From an uncultured Pelagibacteraceae bacterium (GTDB taxonomy: Bacteria > Pseudomonadota > Alphaproteobacteria > Pelagibacterales > Pelagibacteraceae), in assembly GCA_902518165.1 (NCBI GenBank), contig CABYFB010000004.1, positions 80,773 to 144,772 on the forward strand: DNA of 64,000 bases, written 5' to 3'. The notes under the pieces were generated by a model. The model was not told the DNA's origin and searched no databases. It saw nothing but the letters and a program-made list of their open reading frames with translations. Position numbers and translations under genes: made by a program. Positions within the stretch are counted from its first letter, which is position 1. Every line of letters starts with the position of its first letter. Below, piece after piece: positions 24,661 through 33,006 of this stretch.

Positions 24661-25028
24661 TGAAAAAAAATTCAAATTTAACTCCAGAACAAGAAAACGT
24701 TTTATTCAATGAAGCAACTGAACCTCCTGGTTCAAGTGAATTAAATAATGAAAAGCGAGAGGGTACATATCACTGCGCTAACTGTGATGCCGAATTATTT
24801 AAATCATCAACAAAATATGAAAGTGGATCAGGATGGCCATCTTTTTACAAATCTCTTCCAGATGTATTTGATACCAAAACTGATCATTATATCGGTTACG
24901 CTAGGACAGAGTATCATTGCAAAAAATGTGGTGGACATCACGGACATATATTTGATGATGGGCCACAACCAACTGGAAAAAGATACTGCAATAACGGAGT
25001 ATGCTTAGTTTTTAAGCCAGATAATTAA
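24660..25028 (+). CDS. msrB: Peptide-methionine (R)-S-oxide reductase MsrB
   Basis: MsrB reduces methionine-R-sulfoxide in proteins. In 122 residues it shows both zinc CxxC pairs (HCANC and HCKKC), the substrate motif ESGSGWPSFY and the catalytic RYCNNGVCLVF near the C-terminus. There is no signal peptide, so it is cytoplasmic. It is translationally coupled to the upstream HDAC-family gene through a one-base overlap. The partner MsrA is encoded far away at 61318-61773. Confidence 0.95.
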   Translation: MKKNSNLTPEQENVLFNEATEPPGSSELNNEKREGTYHCANCDAELFKSSTKYESGSGWPSFYKSLPDVFDTKTDHYIGYARTEYHCKKCGGHHGHIFDDGPQPTGKRYCNNGVCLVFKPDN

Positions 25029-25064
25029 TTGTAATCAAAATAAAAATAAATTAAAATTTTAAGG

Positions 25065-25955
25065 ATGTATTTATTAAATAAGTTAATTTTTGTAACTTGC
25101 TTGTCTCTATTCACGACTTTTGCGTACGCAGATACAAGTAATGATATAATAAATAAACTTTCAGACAAAGTTTCATCATTTGTTGAGAATACTTTAGGAG
25201 GAGACACTGAATTCTCTTTAGAGTTTCCAGAGAATGATGAAGTGGAATTAGAATTACTTAAATTTAAAGAATTAGATAGTTCTGAAAATCAAAATTCATT
25301 TTCACAATTGAGTTTGCATACTCAGGAAGTGAACGATGATACTAGATTTATCTTGAACCTAGGTTATGGCCAAAGATATATATCTTCAGACAAATCAATG
25401 ATCACAGGAATAAATGCATTCGTTGACTATGACACAGAAGGTCATGCAAGAACAAGTTTGGGAGTTGAGGCAAAAGCTCCAATTTTAGAATTAACAGGAA
25501 ATTACTATCTAGGTTTATCTGGTGTAGAGACGATAGATGGGACAAAAGAAAAAGTATTAGATGGTTATGAACTAAATTTATCATCTCAATTGCCATTTAT
25601 GCCCTGGACAAGAATTAATATCCAAAATTATGATTTTGAAAAAGATAAAGCATCTGACAATACTGGTGGAAATCTAGTTTCGTTAGAAATGAATTTATCA
25701 CCTAGTATACAATTTGAGGCTTCTAGAAACTTTATAGACACAAATGGTGTTGAAGATGAGAATTCTTTCAAAATTATGTATTACAATCCTCCAAGAAATA
25801 AAACATCACTTCAGGACGGGTTTTTATCAGCGAGTGCTTTTGAAAAAGGTGATGTCGAAGCAAAAATGAAAGACAAAGTTAGAAGAAGAAATGCAATGAC
25901 AATTGAAGTACAGGGGGCAGTTGTACTAACTTGCTCAGGAGGTGGTTGTAAATAA
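25065..25955 (+). CDS. Inverse-autotransporter-type beta-barrel outer-membrane protein (short)
   Basis: The 296-residue protein has a signal peptide ending near FAYA (about residue 22), a linker of about 65 residues and then a barrel-like domain (about 95-230). Motifs LGYGQRYISSDKSM, GINAFVDYDTEGHARTSLG and NYYLGLSG match the intimin/invasin (inverse autotransporter) beta-domain. After it come only about 60 residues ending in CSGGGCK; the Ig-like passenger domains of invasins are missing. It should lie in the outer membrane. A second secreted protein follows ten bases later and may be its partner. The family call is from remembered motifs. Confidence 0.72.
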   Translation: MYLLNKLIFVTCLSLFTTFAYADTSNDIINKLSDKVSSFVENTLGGDTEFSLEFPENDEVELELLKFKELDSSENQNSFSQLSLHTQEVNDDTRFILNLGYGQRYISSDKSMITGINAFVDYDTEGHARTSLGVEAKAPILELTGNYYLGLSGVETIDGTKEKVLDGYELNLSSQLPFMPWTRINIQNYDFEKDKASDNTGGNLVSLEMNLSPSIQFEASRNFIDTNGVEDENSFKIMYYNPPRNKTSLQDGFLSASAFEKGDVEAKMKDKVRRRNAMTIEVQGAVVLTCSGGGCK

Positions 25956-25965
25956 AAAATTACTT

Positions 25966-26664
25966 ATGAAAAATTTAATCAAATCAATATTAATTTTGTT
26001 TATCTCATTTTATTCATTTAATACATTTGCAGCAACAGGAGCTGCAACAGAATATAAAGTTACAATGACAAAACTCGAACTCTGTGAAACTGGAAGCACC
26101 ACAGCAAATTGTTTAAATCCATTGACTATATCACCATCAGGAACATCTGGTGCTGTAGATATTGCATCAGTCAGTGCAGGAGCCACAGCTGGATCTTATG
26201 GAAATATTGCAAAAGCAAAAATAGGAACCTTATATACTTACATTCAAATTACTATGAGTAGACAATTTTCAATAACAGGAACCGCAGGCAGTTGTGCAAC
26301 TAAAGCAGGAGAAACAGGAAGTAAAACTGCAGATGCAAAAGGGCAGACTGGAGGAACTCCTGGATCATCAACATTATATGTTCCAGATAGCAATGCTTAT
26401 GATGATCATATGAATGGATCAGTGGACTCATTGGGTGCAACAGTTTCAAATGATGGAGTAGTAGGAAGTAATGATGAGTATTTTCAATACAGAAAAATTA
26501 TATCAGGAGGCGGATTAAAAGTTAAAGCAGGAGACTTTCCAACAGTAAAAGTAGCGTTTGATGTCTCAAATGCAGTTGGTGAAGGTACTGGTGGTGCAGC
26601 TGCATGCACTGCTAATGTTATGTATGCAAATGAACCGGGAATGACAATATCATTTGTCGATTAA
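25966..26664 (+). CDS. Secreted protein of unknown function, partner of the beta-barrel gene
   Basis: From ATG 25966 the product has about 232 residues: a signal peptide ending near NTFA and a mature part rich in Ala, Gly, Thr and Ser with four Cys (CETG, NCLN, SCATK, ACTAN). The alternating hydrophobic pattern, such as YKVTMTKLELC and YGNIAKAKIG, suggests a beta-sandwich or a fibre-like fold. I do not recognise the family. It lies ten bases after the inverse-autotransporter-like gene, so a surface role is a reasonable inference. An upstream GTG at 25942 would overlap that gene and hide the signal peptide. Confidence 0.7.
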   Translation: MKNLIKSILILFISFYSFNTFAATGAATEYKVTMTKLELCETGSTTANCLNPLTISPSGTSGAVDIASVSAGATAGSYGNIAKAKIGTLYTYIQITMSRQFSITGTAGSCATKAGETGSKTADAKGQTGGTPGSSTLYVPDSNAYDDHMNGSVDSLGATVSNDGVVGSNDEYFQYRKIISGGGLKVKAGDFPTVKVAFDVSNAVGEGTGGAAACTANVMYANEPGMTISFVD

Positions 26665-26668
26665 AATA

Positions 26669-26923
26669 TTATTCTAAAGAACTTAAAAGTTTTCCAGTTT
26701 TCTCTAATTCTCTTAATTCCTGATAGCCTCCAACATGATAGTCATCAAAAAATATTTGAGGAATAGTTCTTCGTCCATTTGCTCTCTTAGTCATTTCGTC
26801 TCTTAGACCTTCTTTTGTTGATATATCTATCTCATTATAATTAAGGTTATTTCTAGATAATAATCTTTTTGCTGCATCACAAAAGTTACACATTGGACCA
26901 GAGTAAACAGTTATATTTTTCAT
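26669..26923 (-). CDS. grxC: Glutaredoxin 3 (GrxC-type)
   Basis: This 84-residue protein is a complete thioredoxin-fold glutaredoxin. It has the active site MCNFCDAAKRLL, the cis-Pro region RRTIPQIFFDD and the GSH-contacting VGGYQEL. Glutaredoxins reduce disulfides and glutathionylated proteins in the cytoplasm with glutathione. The active site is CNFC rather than the common CPYC. It converges with the secreted protein gene, leaving only four bases between. Confidence 0.92.
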   Translation of the reverse strand: MKNITVYSGPMCNFCDAAKRLLSRNNLNYNEIDISTKEGLRDEMTKRANGRRTIPQIFFDDYHVGGYQELRELEKTGKLLSSLE

Positions 26924-26955
26924 AAAGCAATATATAAGTTATGTTTCATAAATTA

Positions 26956-27252
26956 CTATAGTAAGTAATCATTTTTATTTATTTTTGACTTAATCTGTTT
27001 TCTTGAATATTCAAATTTTTTTCTATGTTTTATACTTTGCGAGCTAGCTCTTCTTCTCCAGAGTCTAAATGAAGATGGTTTTAAAGATCTCCTCATAATC
27101 TTAATAACTTCACCTTCAGTCTTTCCAGTTTTTTTTTCAATTTCTTCAAAAGTAATCCGGTCAGCCCACGCCGCCCATATAACCCAATCTGGACTCTCCA
27201 AAGGGGGTTCTGGATTTTTTACTCTGGTTGTGGGTCTGTGACTTTTTTTCAT
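26956..27252 (-). CDS. DUF2805 / TIGR03643-family small protein
   Basis: The 98-residue basic protein carries the conserved block SPDWVIWAAWADRITFEEIE, then GKTEGEVIKIMRR, LKPSSFRLWRRR and SIKHRKKF, which I know from the DUF2805 family. The middle looks like a small helix-turn-helix, and the high Arg/Lys content suggests nucleic-acid binding, but no function is established that I know of. ATG 27252 is preceded by an in-frame TTG, which would add one Met. It may be co-transcribed with grxC, 32 bases downstream. Confidence 0.85.
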   Translation of the reverse strand: MKKSHRPTTRVKNPEPPLESPDWVIWAAWADRITFEEIEKKTGKTEGEVIKIMRRSLKPSSFRLWRRRASSQSIKHRKKFEYSRKQIKSKINKNDYLL

Positions 27253-27319
27253 CAAAATTCAATAAATTGCTAAAATTATTTTAATGCAAATATTTAAAGC
27301 TATGATATTATCACTTTTA

Positions 27320-27366
27320 GATAGTCCTATCTAGCCATCTTTAGCTCCCGGTTTTTTAGGACTATC
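27320..27366 (+). promoter_or_regulatory. Hairpin covering the ribosome-binding site of the LysE-family gene
   Basis: GATAGTCCTA (27320-27329) pairs perfectly with TAGGACTATC (27357-27366) around a 27-base loop. The 3' arm contains AGGA (27358-27361), the only Shine-Dalgarno-like sequence before the ATG at 27373, at a spacing of 11 bases. Folding of this stem would block translation, so an RNA switch or attenuator is possible. The loop is unusually GC-rich for this DNA (GCTCCCGG). It is not a normal terminator, because the T-run lies before the 3' arm. Confidence 0.5.
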
Positions 27367-27372
27367 CTTAAA

Positions 27373-27987
27373 ATGCTTCCCTTAGACTTTATCCTTTTTT
27401 TACAGATCATTATTTTTATGTTTATAACTCCTGGAACACCTAGAATTGTAATTATTTCTTACTCAATGAATTATGGTGTTCAAAAGTGTGTTTGGACTGC
27501 GTTAGGAGATGTAACTGCAAATATAATTCAGGCAACTCTTGTGATATTTGTTATTGGATCTTTTTTGTCAGACAATCCAACAATATTAAATACTTTAAAA
27601 TGGTTAGGTATAGCGTACTTGACGTATCTTGCTTATGATATTTATAAATCGAGACCTAAAGATATAAACACAAAAGATATTTCAGATAAAAGTTTTTTTT
27701 CATTTTATAAAGATGGTTTTCTAGTTGCGGGAACAAGTCCTAAGGCTTGGATGTTTTTTCCGTTTATATTCCCACAATTTATTGATTTTAATTCTAATTA
27801 TATTGTTCAATTTATAATTTTAATTACTACATATGTCGTTTTAGATTTTTTATCTTTGGTTGGTTATGCAGTCTTAGCTAATAAGTTAATTGTTTGGATA
27901 AAAGCCAATCCTAAAATTATAAATACAATTTCTGCTTGTGTAATTATTTTGATTGCAATAATTATTGCATTTACCCAACAATACTAG
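27373..27987 (+). CDS. LysE/RhtB-family amino-acid exporter
   Basis: The 204-residue protein has six predicted membrane helices and the family opening FMFITPGTPRIVIISYSMNYG, a variant of the TPGP motif, together with LKWLGIAYLTYLAYD and GFLVAGTSPKAWMFF. LysE/RhtB proteins export amino acids such as lysine, homoserine or threonine. The substrate is unknown. A hairpin over its ribosome-binding site (27320-27366) suggests translational control. The livK gene follows 84 bases downstream but has its own strong ribosome-binding site. Confidence 0.88.
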   Translation: MLPLDFILFLQIIIFMFITPGTPRIVIISYSMNYGVQKCVWTALGDVTANIIQATLVIFVIGSFLSDNPTILNTLKWLGIAYLTYLAYDIYKSRPKDINTKDISDKSFFSFYKDGFLVAGTSPKAWMFFPFIFPQFIDFNSNYIVQFIILITTYVVLDFLSLVGYAVLANKLIVWIKANPKIINTISACVIILIAIIIAFTQQY

Positions 27988-28071
27988 GTTATATTGCGCT
28001 ACTACTCCCACTTGCAATTAAATAATTTTTGTTATTTATTCAACCTTTATTAATTAATTAAAGGGGAATAA

Positions 28072-29310
28072 ATGAAAATAAAAAACATTTTAATTACATT
28101 TGTTTCTGCAATAGCATTATTATTTTCAACTTCAGTTGTATCATTTGCAAAAGTAGTTGGAGATAAAATTATTTTAGGTGCTGCAATCTCTTTAACTGGA
28201 AAATATTCATCTAATGGTGTTCATACTCAAAACGGCTATAACATGGCTGTTGATAGAATTAACAGCATGGGTGGAGTAAAAGTTGGAGGAAAAACTTATA
28301 AGTTTGACATTATTTATTATGATGATGAATCAAATCCTAAGAGAGCAGCTCAGCTTGCAGAAAGATTAATCTCACAAGATAAAGTAGAGTTCATGCTTGG
28401 GCCATATAGTTCAGGTTTGACAAAAGCGATTGCACCAGTAACTGAAAAATATGGTGTACCAATGGTTGAGGCTAACGGTGCTTCTAGATCTTTGTTCACG
28501 AAAGGTTACAAATATCTATTTGCGGTATTAGCGCCAGCAAACTTGTATCTTGATGTAGCAATAAGAACAGCTGTTGAGTTAAATGGTGGCAAAGGTGTAA
28601 GAATAGCACAAGCTTTTGAGCAAGATGCATTCTCGCAAGACGTAAGATTAGGTATTTTAGATGCCGCTAAAGAAACTGGATCTGAAATTATAATCGACGA
28701 TAAACTTCCAAAAGAGCTTAATGATATGGCTGCTACATTAGTTAAAGTAAAACAAATGAAGCCAGATGTATTGGTTGTTTCAGGTCATACTAAAGGAGCT
28801 TTAACAGCTATAAGACAAATTTCAGAAATGAAAGTTGATGTTCCAATGTTGGCAATGACACACTGTGATGCTGCAAAATTATCAAAGCAACATGGTAAAA
28901 ACTCACAATATGCATTATGTGCTTCACAATGGCATAAAACATTAACTTACAAAGATGATTTCTTTAAAGATGGTATGACATATGCGGCAGATTTTGAAAA
29001 AGAATTTGGCTATGATCCACCATATCAATCTGCAGAGTCTTCAGCTGCATTGTTAGTATTTAAAGATGCTTTTGAAAGAGCAAATACTTTTGATCAGAAA
29101 AAAGTAAGAGATGCTCTTGCTGCAACTAACATGCAAACATTTTATGGAAATATTAAATTTGCACCTGGTGGTCAAAATGTTGACAAACCAATGGTACTTT
29201 TCCAAGTAATGTGTGATGATGCTGGTAAGTGTGAAAATAAAGTTGTTGCTCCATTAAAATGGGCTTCAGCCGAATTAATACACCCAGTACCAAAGTGGTC
29301 TGAAAGATAA
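28072..29310 (+). CDS. livK: Branched-chain-amino-acid-type ABC substrate-binding protein, system 1
   Basis: This 412-residue periplasmic binding protein has a clear signal peptide (cleavage near VVSFA, about residue 26) and the type I fold of the Leu/Ile/Val family: ILGAAISLTGKYSSNG, YYDDESNPKRAAQLAERLI and LGPYSSGLTKA. Two Cys pairs occur late in the mature part. The ligand may be a branched-chain amino acid or another small compound; the family is broad. AAGGGG lies just before the ATG, and a strong terminator directly after the gene allows more binding protein than permease to be made. livH-livM-livG-livF follow. Confidence 0.92.
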   Translation: MKIKNILITFVSAIALLFSTSVVSFAKVVGDKIILGAAISLTGKYSSNGVHTQNGYNMAVDRINSMGGVKVGGKTYKFDIIYYDDESNPKRAAQLAERLISQDKVEFMLGPYSSGLTKAIAPVTEKYGVPMVEANGASRSLFTKGYKYLFAVLAPANLYLDVAIRTAVELNGGKGVRIAQAFEQDAFSQDVRLGILDAAKETGSEIIIDDKLPKELNDMAATLVKVKQMKPDVLVVSGHTKGALTAIRQISEMKVDVPMLAMTHCDAAKLSKQHGKNSQYALCASQWHKTLTYKDDFFKDGMTYAADFEKEFGYDPPYQSAESSAALLVFKDAFERANTFDQKKVRDALAATNMQTFYGNIKFAPGGQNVDKPMVLFQVMCDDAGKCENKVVAPLKWASAELIHPVPKWSER

Positions 29311-29322
29311 AAAAAAATAATT

Positions 29323-29352
29323 AAGCCCCCTATAAATAGGGGGCTTTTTTTT
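29323..29352 (+). terminator. Rho-independent terminator after livK
   Basis: AAGCCCCCTA (29323-29332) and TAGGGGGCTT (29337-29346) form a perfect GC-rich stem with a TAAA loop, followed by six further T. It lies between livK and livH, so it probably stops most transcripts and lets a fraction read into the permease genes, a common way to overproduce the binding protein. Confidence 0.93.
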
Positions 29353-29372
29353 ATAGAAATCAAAATTAAATT

Positions 29373-30266
29373 ATGGATTTTTTAGTCTTCCAATATCCAA
29401 TGATAACCATTCAAGCATGTCTTGATGGACTTTTACTTGGAATATTATTTGCATTAATTGCTTATGGAATGGCACTCCAATGGGGTGTTATGAATATAAT
29501 TAACATTGCACAAGGAGACCTTGTTATATTGGGTGGTTACATTGCATACTTTATGTATCTTTACGGAATTCATCCAGCTTGGGGAGTTATTGTTTCTCCT
29601 ATAATTATGTATTTTGTTGGAATTGCAATTTACAAACTTGTTATAAATAAAGTTGTCGATAGAGATCTGTTCATCTCAATATTGGCAACCTTTGGAATTA
29701 GCATTCTTTTTATGCAGTTAATGAACTTTGCATTTGGTGCAGATGTTGTATTGGCTAACTCAGGATATGGAACAACTATGTTATTTGATAATAATGTTGT
29801 TTTACCAAACTCTAAAATATTTTCTGCTTTTATCAGTATTGTCTTTGCAATTTGTTTAGTAGTTTATATGAAAAGATCAAAATTAGGTCGTGCTATTAGG
29901 GCAACAGCTCAAAATGCAAGAGCTGCAAAGATTTTAGGTGTTGATACTGAAAAAGTTTATGCAGCAACTTTTGGAATAAATGCAGCATTATGTGGTGTAG
30001 CAGGAGCTTTAATTTCAATAACTTTTACAATTCATCCTTATATGGGATTACCATACACTATAAGATCATTTATGATTGTAATTGTTGCAGGATTAGGAAA
30101 TTTACCTGGAGTAGCTATGTCAGGTATGGGATTAGGAATATTTGAAGAATTTGCAGATTACATTCTTGGCACAGAATTTAGAATTGGTTCAGTATTTTTA
30201 TTATTAGTTTTAATTTTAGTTTACAGAAGATTTAAACTTTCAAGAAAGAGAGAGTATTTAAAATGA
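29373..30266 (+). CDS. livH: Liv-type ABC permease LivH, system 1
   Basis: The 297-residue inner-membrane permease has eight or so helices and the LivH pattern: ALQWGVMNIINIAQGDL near residue 45, IRATAQNARAAKILGVD (the EAA-like loop that contacts the ATPases) near 175, and IVIVAGLGNLPGVAMSG near 230. It pairs with LivM to form the channel. Its stop overlaps the following small gene (ATGA). Confidence 0.93.
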   Translation: MDFLVFQYPMITIQACLDGLLLGILFALIAYGMALQWGVMNIINIAQGDLVILGGYIAYFMYLYGIHPAWGVIVSPIIMYFVGIAIYKLVINKVVDRDLFISILATFGISILFMQLMNFAFGADVVLANSGYGTTMLFDNNVVLPNSKIFSAFISIVFAICLVVYMKRSKLGRAIRATAQNARAAKILGVDTEKVYAATFGINAALCGVAGALISITFTIHPYMGLPYTIRSFMIVIVAGLGNLPGVAMSGMGLGIFEEFADYILGTEFRIGSVFLLLVLILVYRRFKLSRKREYLK

Positions 30267-30445
30267 GAAAAGCTAAAATTAAGGATGATAATGGCAAATT
30301 GATAGAAGTGGATATTGTAAAATTTAAAAAACATTTAGATCAATATCATTCAACAGGATCTAGTCTTCATGAAGAAAATGGACATTATTTTACAGTTGAT
30401 AAAGATTTTAGAGATAAAATAGAGATTTTATATGAACAAAAATAG
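30263..30445 (+). CDS. Small 60-residue protein between livH and livM
   Basis: The 60-residue charged, soluble protein (MRKAKIKDDNGKLIEVDIVK at the start) overlaps livH by four bases (ATGA) and livM by 14 bases, so it is embedded in the operon. It has no signal peptide or membrane helix; a beta-hairpin followed by a helix seems likely. I do not recognise a family. Its tight coupling on both sides is good evidence that it is translated. It might assist or regulate the transporter, but nothing in the sequence shows how. Confidence 0.72.
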   Translation: MRKAKIKDDNGKLIEVDIVKFKKHLDQYHSTGSSLHEENGHYFTVDKDFRDKIEILYEQK

Positions 30446-31484
30446 TTGGATTTTATACATAGGAATTTTGGTATTTGGTTTAGTTGCACCATTTATTTTT
30501 CCAGCATTTAAGGTTCAATTATCAATTCTATGTGTATTGATTGTTCTAGCAACTACTTGGAATATCCAAGGTGGTGAAATGGGCTACAATACATTTGGAA
30601 ATATTCTTTTTTATGGTTTGGGAATGTATCTTTGTGCATCCGTTCAAGTTGGTATGTTCTTTCCATTAGCTGAGTGGACTGAAAGCGGTGGTGAAAAAAC
30701 TTTCGTTCACACACCTTCGCAATTCTTTCAAGGCATGGCAGCTGGCCTGGTAGTTGCCGCTGTTGTTCCTACAATAGTTGCAGGATTAATTGGTTATGCA
30801 ATTTTGGGATTGAGAGGTCATTACTTTGCTATTTGTACTTTAGGTTTAGGAGTTGCAGCTGGAGAAATTTCCGGTGGTATTGAAATTATTGGAGCTGGAC
30901 AGGGTTTTACCACTCCTCCTTTTCCAAATATAGGAGGTCTTGAGGCAAGAGGTGAATTTTTTTATTTTTTAAGTTTTGGAGCACTTGTATTAACTTTTAT
31001 TGCTGTAAGAGCAATTTACACAACAAGGTTTAGATTAATTCTTAATGCAATTAGAGATAATGAAGACAAAGCTGAAGCAATGGGAATTGAGACTATGAAA
31101 TACAAAATAACTGGATGGATGATTTCAGCTTTCTTTTGTGGTCTTGCAGGAGGAATAATGGGAGGTCTAGTTGGTTATATCGACTCAACAGATGTTGCAT
31201 TCGACGGGAGAGAGATGGGTGTTTTTATGGTTTTAATGGCAATCCTTGGAGGTAAGGGAACTCTATGGGGCCCAATTATTGGTGCAACTTTATTTCACTT
31301 TTTTAAAGAGGGTTTTTGGACATTCTTCCTAGGTTGGCAGTATGTTGCGTTAGGAGTTTTAATCGTAGTGATAGTAATTTATTTCCCAGAGGGATTAATG
31401 GGATGGTTAAGAGAAAAATATCCAGAAAGATTTGGTGAAGTTGTCGATGAAGCTGATCGAAAAGCGCAGGTAGAGTTAAAATGA
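30432..31484 (+). CDS. livM: Liv-type ABC permease LivM, system 1
   Basis: This 350-residue inner-membrane permease has the LivM signature: NIQGGEMGYNTFGNILFYGLG early, GLRGHYFAICTLGLGVAAGE in the middle, and AIRDNEDKAEAMGIETMKYK, the loop that contacts the ATPases. GGKGTLWGPIIGA follows near the end. It forms the transmembrane channel with LivH. It overlaps the small upstream gene by 14 bases and livG by four bases. Confidence 0.92.
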   Translation: MNKNSWILYIGILVFGLVAPFIFPAFKVQLSILCVLIVLATTWNIQGGEMGYNTFGNILFYGLGMYLCASVQVGMFFPLAEWTESGGEKTFVHTPSQFFQGMAAGLVVAAVVPTIVAGLIGYAILGLRGHYFAICTLGLGVAAGEISGGIEIIGAGQGFTTPPFPNIGGLEARGEFFYFLSFGALVLTFIAVRAIYTTRFRLILNAIRDNEDKAEAMGIETMKYKITGWMISAFFCGLAGGIMGGLVGYIDSTDVAFDGREMGVFMVLMAILGGKGTLWGPIIGATLFHFFKEGFWTFFLGWQYVALGVLIVVIVIYFPEGLMGWLREKYPERFGEVVDEADRKAQVELK

Positions 31485-32221
31485 GTATTTTAGAGGTCAA
31501 CAATGTAAGTAAATCATTTGGTGGTGTTAAAGCTAATGTTGATATTTCTATGTCAGTTGAAAAAGGGAAAATAGTAGGACTAATAGGACCTAATGGATCA
31601 GGAAAAACTACTTTATTTAATTCAATAGTTGGAACTTATCCAATAGATAATGGTTCAATTAAGTTTAATGGAAAAGAAGTTTCAGAATTACCTGTTCCAG
31701 TAATTGCAAAACTGGGATTATTAAGAACATTTCAACAAACTAGAATTTATGGAAAATTAAATTGTGTAGATAACATGCTTATCAGTCACAAAGGCAGTGA
31801 TGAAAGTTTGTTTAAAATTTTCTCTAAAATTCCAAAGGAGCTCACAGAAAAAGCAGAAAACTTACTTAATTTTGTTGGATTGTATCAAAAAAGAAAACTC
31901 AGAGCAGGCGACTTATCTTTTGGACAACAAAAGTTATTAGAACTTGCAATGGCACTAATGAATGAGCCAGAAATGCTATTATTAGATGAGCCAACAGCAG
32001 GTATAAATCCTACTTTAATTAATGGAATTATTGATAGACTAATCAAAGTTAATCAAGATTTTGGAATAACATTACTTGTTATTGAGCACAATATGAGAGT
32101 AATTATGCAATTAGCTGAAGACATATTTTGTCTTGCTCACGGCAAAATGCTTGCAAATGGCACTCCAGAAGAGATTAAAAATGACAAAAGAGTAGTTGAT
32201 GCATATTTGGGGGCCCAATAA
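31481..32221 (+). CDS. livG: Liv-type ABC ATPase LivG, system 1
   Basis: The 246-residue ABC ATPase shows Walker A GPNGSGKTT near residue 37, the signature LSFGQQKLLELAMAL, Walker B MLLLDEPTAGINP and the H-loop IEHNM. LRTFQQTRIYGKL after the Q-loop is typical of LivG. It works with LivF on the cytoplasmic side of LivHM. The start overlaps livM (ATGA), and the stop overlaps livF by one base. Confidence 0.94.
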   Translation: MSILEVNNVSKSFGGVKANVDISMSVEKGKIVGLIGPNGSGKTTLFNSIVGTYPIDNGSIKFNGKEVSELPVPVIAKLGLLRTFQQTRIYGKLNCVDNMLISHKGSDESLFKIFSKIPKELTEKAENLLNFVGLYQKRKLRAGDLSFGQQKLLELAMALMNEPEMLLLDEPTAGINPTLINGIIDRLIKVNQDFGITLLVIEHNMRVIMQLAEDIFCLAHGKMLANGTPEEIKNDKRVVDAYLGAQ

Positions 32222-33006
32222 TGTCTAATCAATATGAAGTTTTAGGAAAAGCACCTGGTGCAGAAGATTTAAAAAACTTATCTTCTGAAGATATTCATTT
32301 AACAATAAAAAATTTGAACGCTGGATATGGTAAAATGGAGATTTTACATAATTTTGATTTATTTGTAAGCAAAGCACAATCATTATGTTTAATTGGTCCT
32401 AATGGAGCAGGCAAATCAACAATACTTCATTCTATATATGGATTTACGAATATTTTTTCCGGTAAAATAGAAATTGATGGAAAAGAAATAACAAATTTAA
32501 CTCCAGCTGAAAAATTAAAGTCAGTTGGTATAGCTTATATTCTGCAAGATAATTCAGTTTTTCCAGATATGACTGTTGAGGAAAATTTGTTAATGGGTGG
32601 TTTTATCAAAGATAAAACAGAAGAATCATATCAAGAAGCAGAAAAGATTTTAGATAAATATGAAAGATTAAGGAATAGAAGAAATCAACCGGCAAAAGTA
32701 TTATCAGGTGGAGAAAGAAGATTATTAGAAATATCTAGAGCTTTAGTAATGAAACCTTCTGTTCTATTAGTTGATGAGCCTTCTATTGGATTGGAGCCAA
32801 GATATATTGATATGGTATTTGAAATTTTGGGAGACTTACAAAAAAATGAAAAGAAAACAATTATTCTAGTTGAGCAAAATGCCAAAAAAGGTTTAGAGTT
32901 TTCTGATATTGGATATGTATTAGTATCTGGCCAAACGGCAATAGCCGGAAGAGGTGATGATTTACTTAAAAATGATGATGTTGGACGTCTATTCCTAGGC
33001 GGATGA
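32221..33006 (+). CDS. livF: Liv-type ABC ATPase LivF, system 1
   Basis: The 261-residue ATPase has Walker A GPNGAGKST, the signature LSGGERRLLEISRAL, Walker B VLLVDEPSIGLEP and the H-loop LVEQNAKKGLE typical of LivF. About 25 residues precede the core, somewhat more than usual. It completes the first importer. The stop overlaps the next gene, azlC, by four bases (ATGA). Confidence 0.94.
   Translation: MSNQYEVLGKAPGAEDLKNLSSEDIHLTIKNLNAGYGKMEILHNFDLFVSKAQSLCLIGPNGAGKSTILHSIYGFTNIFSGKIEIDGKEITNLTPAEKLKSVGIAYILQDNSVFPDMTVEENLLMGGFIKDKTEESYQEAEKILDKYERLRNRRNQPAKVLSGGERRLLEISRALVMKPSVLLVDEPSIGLEPRYIDMVFEILGDLQKNEKKTIILVEQNAKKGLEFSDIGYVLVSGQTAIAGRGDDLLKNDDVGRLFLGG

Noticed and set aside
24748..25008. 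Open frame inside msrB
   Set aside because: MsrB has all zinc and catalytic motifs; the second frame over the same bases is a shadow.
27320..27366. Hairpin before the LysE gene as a terminator
   Set aside because: The T-run lies in the loop before the 3' arm and not after the stem, and the upstream gene is on the other strand, so termination does not fit.
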